From NCBI RefSeq assembly GCF_016863495.1, contig NZ_BOOZ01000061.1, positions 1 to 34,908 on the forward strand: 34,908 bases of DNA, written 5' to 3'. Position 1 is the stretch's first letter, and the number at the start of each line of letters is the position of its first letter. The stretch comes from Micromonospora andamanensis (lineage in GTDB: Bacteria > Actinomycetota > Actinomycetes > Mycobacteriales > Micromonosporaceae). The notes under the pieces were generated by a model. That model did not search any database. It saw only the letters and a program-made list of their open reading frames with translations, and was not told the DNA's origin. The position numbers and the translations under genes are program-made. Positions 33,528 to 34,908 of this stretch are shown here, in pieces.

Positions 33528-33666
33528 CAGCCCTGGCCGTCTCAGATCTCTCGCCTCGCCGGCGGGCATCCTGCTCGCGCGCAGAAGCGGATGCCCAACG
33601 TAGGTGGTCGGTCGGTGTCCGAATCGTTCAAGACCTCTTCGGCAGCATGCTCGTATCGTCGGATTC

Positions 33667-34062
33667 ATGGCACCCACCTTCAACGCGATCGGCCTTGCGG
33701 TGGCCGACATGGCAGCGTCTCTTTCCTTCTATCGGCGGCTGGGCCTGGAGTTCCCGGCCGACGCCGACCAGCAACCACACGTCGAGACGACGGTCGCGGG
33801 CGGTATCCGTCTCATGTGGGACACGCACGCCTCGCTACAGTCTTTCGATCCGGGTTACCAGCCGGGACAACCCTCCGGCGGCTGGGCCTTTCTGTGCTCC
33901 GATGCCGTCGAGGTGGACCGATGCCACGCTGACCTGGTCACCGCCGGATATTCGTCGGTCAACGCGCCCTGGGACGCACCATGGGGGCAGCGCTATGCAC
34001 AGGTGCGCGATCCGGACGGCAACGTCGTGGACCTTTTCGCCTGGGCCACGTCACCGCAGTAG
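33667..34062 (+). CDS. VOC (glyoxalase/bleomycin-resistance fold) family protein
   Basis: The 131-residue protein shows a single VOC-type repeat pair: FNAIGLAVADMAASLSFYRRLGLEFP at the start, GGIRLMWDT in the middle and YAQVRDPDGNVVDLFAWA at the end. The metal ligands usually found as His/Glu are not all evident: His at the first position is replaced by Gly-Leu, so metal binding is uncertain. ATG 33667 is chosen because the fold starts immediately; an extension to 33604 lacks support. Its stop overlaps the stop of the convergent AraC-type gene by 12 bases. VOC genes paired with this type of regulator are common in actinobacteria. Substrate unknown. Confidence 0.88.
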   Translation: MAPTFNAIGLAVADMAASLSFYRRLGLEFPADADQQPHVETTVAGGIRLMWDTHASLQSFDPGYQPGQPSGGWAFLCSDAVEVDRCHADLVTAGYSSVNAPWDAPWGQRYAQVRDPDGNVVDLFAWATSPQ

Positions 34063-34716
34063 AGCGCTCAGGGGGACTCCGGCCATCGCCCGTACCTCGC
34101 GTGCGAGGTGGGCCTGGTCGGCGTAGCCCGCATCGATTGCTACCGCCGCGAACGACCGACCGGACCGAGCCAACGTGAGGGCCCGCTGCAACCGCAAGAT
34201 CCGCTGCAAGGTCTTCGGCCCGTAACCGAACGCGGTGTTGCAGCGCCGCTGCAACTGTCGGGAACTCAGACCGCACCGCACGGCAACCGACCCGACAGAC
34301 AACCCGGCCTGTGCGCCACCGGCCAGGGCCACCATCACACGGTCGACCCCTTGCCAGCGTCGGCTCACGGCGGCGGTCAGCGCCGCGACAGGATCGTCGG
34401 CCTCGGCGATGGCCCGCACGACGGCCGCCGGCCACACCGCGTCCAGCGGCACGCGCCGATCGACCAACTCGTAGGCGGGCACACCCAACACACCGGGCCC
34501 GGTGCCCGCGCCGAACCGCAACGCGGCGTACCGACTGCCCGGCGAGGCACCCTCGACCTGGGCGGTCGTATCCGGCCCAGCGATGAAAACCGTGCCGTCC
34601 CGCCAAATGATGTCGAGACACCCGTCCGGCAGGATGCGCTTCTGCCCAGCACCCGGCGGCGTGGCACTGCGCCACGCCACGACGTACGGCAGCGTCGACG
34701 ACCAATCCTCGTACAC
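34051..34716 (-). CDS. AraC-family transcriptional regulator with DUF6597-type N-terminus
   Basis: The 221-residue protein has an N-terminal DUF6597-like sensor domain (LPDGCLDIIWRDGTVFIAGPD, ALRFGAGTGPGVLGVPAYEL, about 30-95). A C-terminal AraC DNA-binding domain with two HTH motifs follows (SVGSVAVRCGLSSRQLQRRC and GRSFAAVAIDAGYADQAHLA, about 140-215). The chosen start is GTG 34716, after a G-rich ribosome site; an in-frame TTG at 34746 would add ten residues. It converges on the VOC gene with a 12-base overlap, an arrangement that suggests linked or mutually interfering expression. The ligand is unknown. Looks chromosomal rather than part of the transfer element. Confidence 0.88.
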   Translation of the reverse strand: MYEDWSSTLPYVVAWRSATPPGAGQKRILPDGCLDIIWRDGTVFIAGPDTTAQVEGASPGSRYAALRFGAGTGPGVLGVPAYELVDRRVPLDAVWPAAVVRAIAEADDPVAALTAAVSRRWQGVDRVMVALAGGAQAGLSVGSVAVRCGLSSRQLQRRCNTAFGYGPKTLQRILRLQRALTLARSGRSFAAVAIDAGYADQAHLAREVRAMAGVPLSALLR

Positions 34717-34908
34717 GCCCCCGACCCTCCCACGCCACCACGACAACTCACGGCAACCCGCCCCGCGGAAGGTTCGACCAACTCACCTGGCATAGCTTCG
34801 TGAATCCCCCACAGAACCCGGGGCGGCGCTCGCGACGACCAGCAATCCGCAGCAGATCCGTGCGGGCATCGAACATTGTGGGGAACGAGGTGCGTCTGTT
34901 TGGGTTGC

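Noticed and set aside
32147..34126. 659-codon plus-strand reading frame over the SDR and VOC genes
   Set aside because: Its Arg/Pro-rich translation is a frame shadow of the SDR gene; it crosses two real genes with clear motifs.
1..34908. CRISPR array, rRNA or insertion-sequence transposase
   Set aside because: No regularly spaced repeats, rRNA sequence or transposase motifs were seen on either strand.

Overview
The window is high-GC actinobacterial DNA. Gene content and codon style fit a Micromonosporaceae genome (Micromonospora or a relative): a SigE-type ECF sigma factor, a Sec-secreted RHS protein, and a conjugation cluster of the pilin/TrbL/PrgI/VirB4/VirD4 type. The genus is an inference. 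Two halves of what looks like an integrative conjugative element (ICE) or plasmid-like transfer region flank a cargo segment. No integrase, replication initiator or classical relaxase is visible, so the element's ends lie outside the window or were not recognised.

Left edge (1-2.6 kb): a leftward operon encodes a degenerate methyltransferase-like protein and a catalytically intact DNA methyltransferase that runs off the window. A rightward gene encodes a sigma-like HTH protein. Between them is a regulatory region packed with CTGACAG motifs. Cargo (2.7-15.7 kb): an ECF sigma factor with a membrane beta-propeller partner; a 2111-residue RHS toxin with a C-terminal GIY-YIG-like nuclease tip, followed by a leucine-rich-variant (LRV) repeat protein as likely immunity; a frameshifted uridine-kinase remnant; a SRPBCC protein; and three immunity-like orphans (SUKH fusion, small unknown, DUF1877).

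Transfer core (16.0-23.5 kb): pilin, TrbL/VirB6-like, PrgI with a long extra domain, VirB4 ATPase and VirD4/TcpA-like coupling protein form one tight operon with 1-4 nt overlaps or gaps at most junctions. A separately promoted replication-relaxation protein follows. Accessory block (23.8-31.6 kb): a co-directional series of mostly uncharacterised small proteins plus a three-winged-helix acidic protein, a DUF932 protein, a ParB-like protein and a lytic transglycosylase/NlpC-P60 cell-wall hydrolase. Many junctions carry perfect GC hairpins.

Right edge (32.0-34.9 kb): two tandem, aberrant tRNA-like genes lie directly upstream of an atypical zinc-ribbon short-chain dehydrogenase-like protein that lacks the normal catalytic tyrosine. 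A VOC/glyoxalase gene and a convergent AraC-type regulator follow.

The strongest system-level signals are: (1) a CCTG(A/T)CAGG operator-like motif in front of each transfer-related transcription unit, including a near-identical 22-bp promoter element duplicated in inverted orientation 14 kb apart; (2) the tRNA-like pair with the zinc-ribbon SDR; (3) a paired active and pseudo methyltransferase; and (4) a VirB4-like N-terminal domain apparently detached and fused to PrgI.
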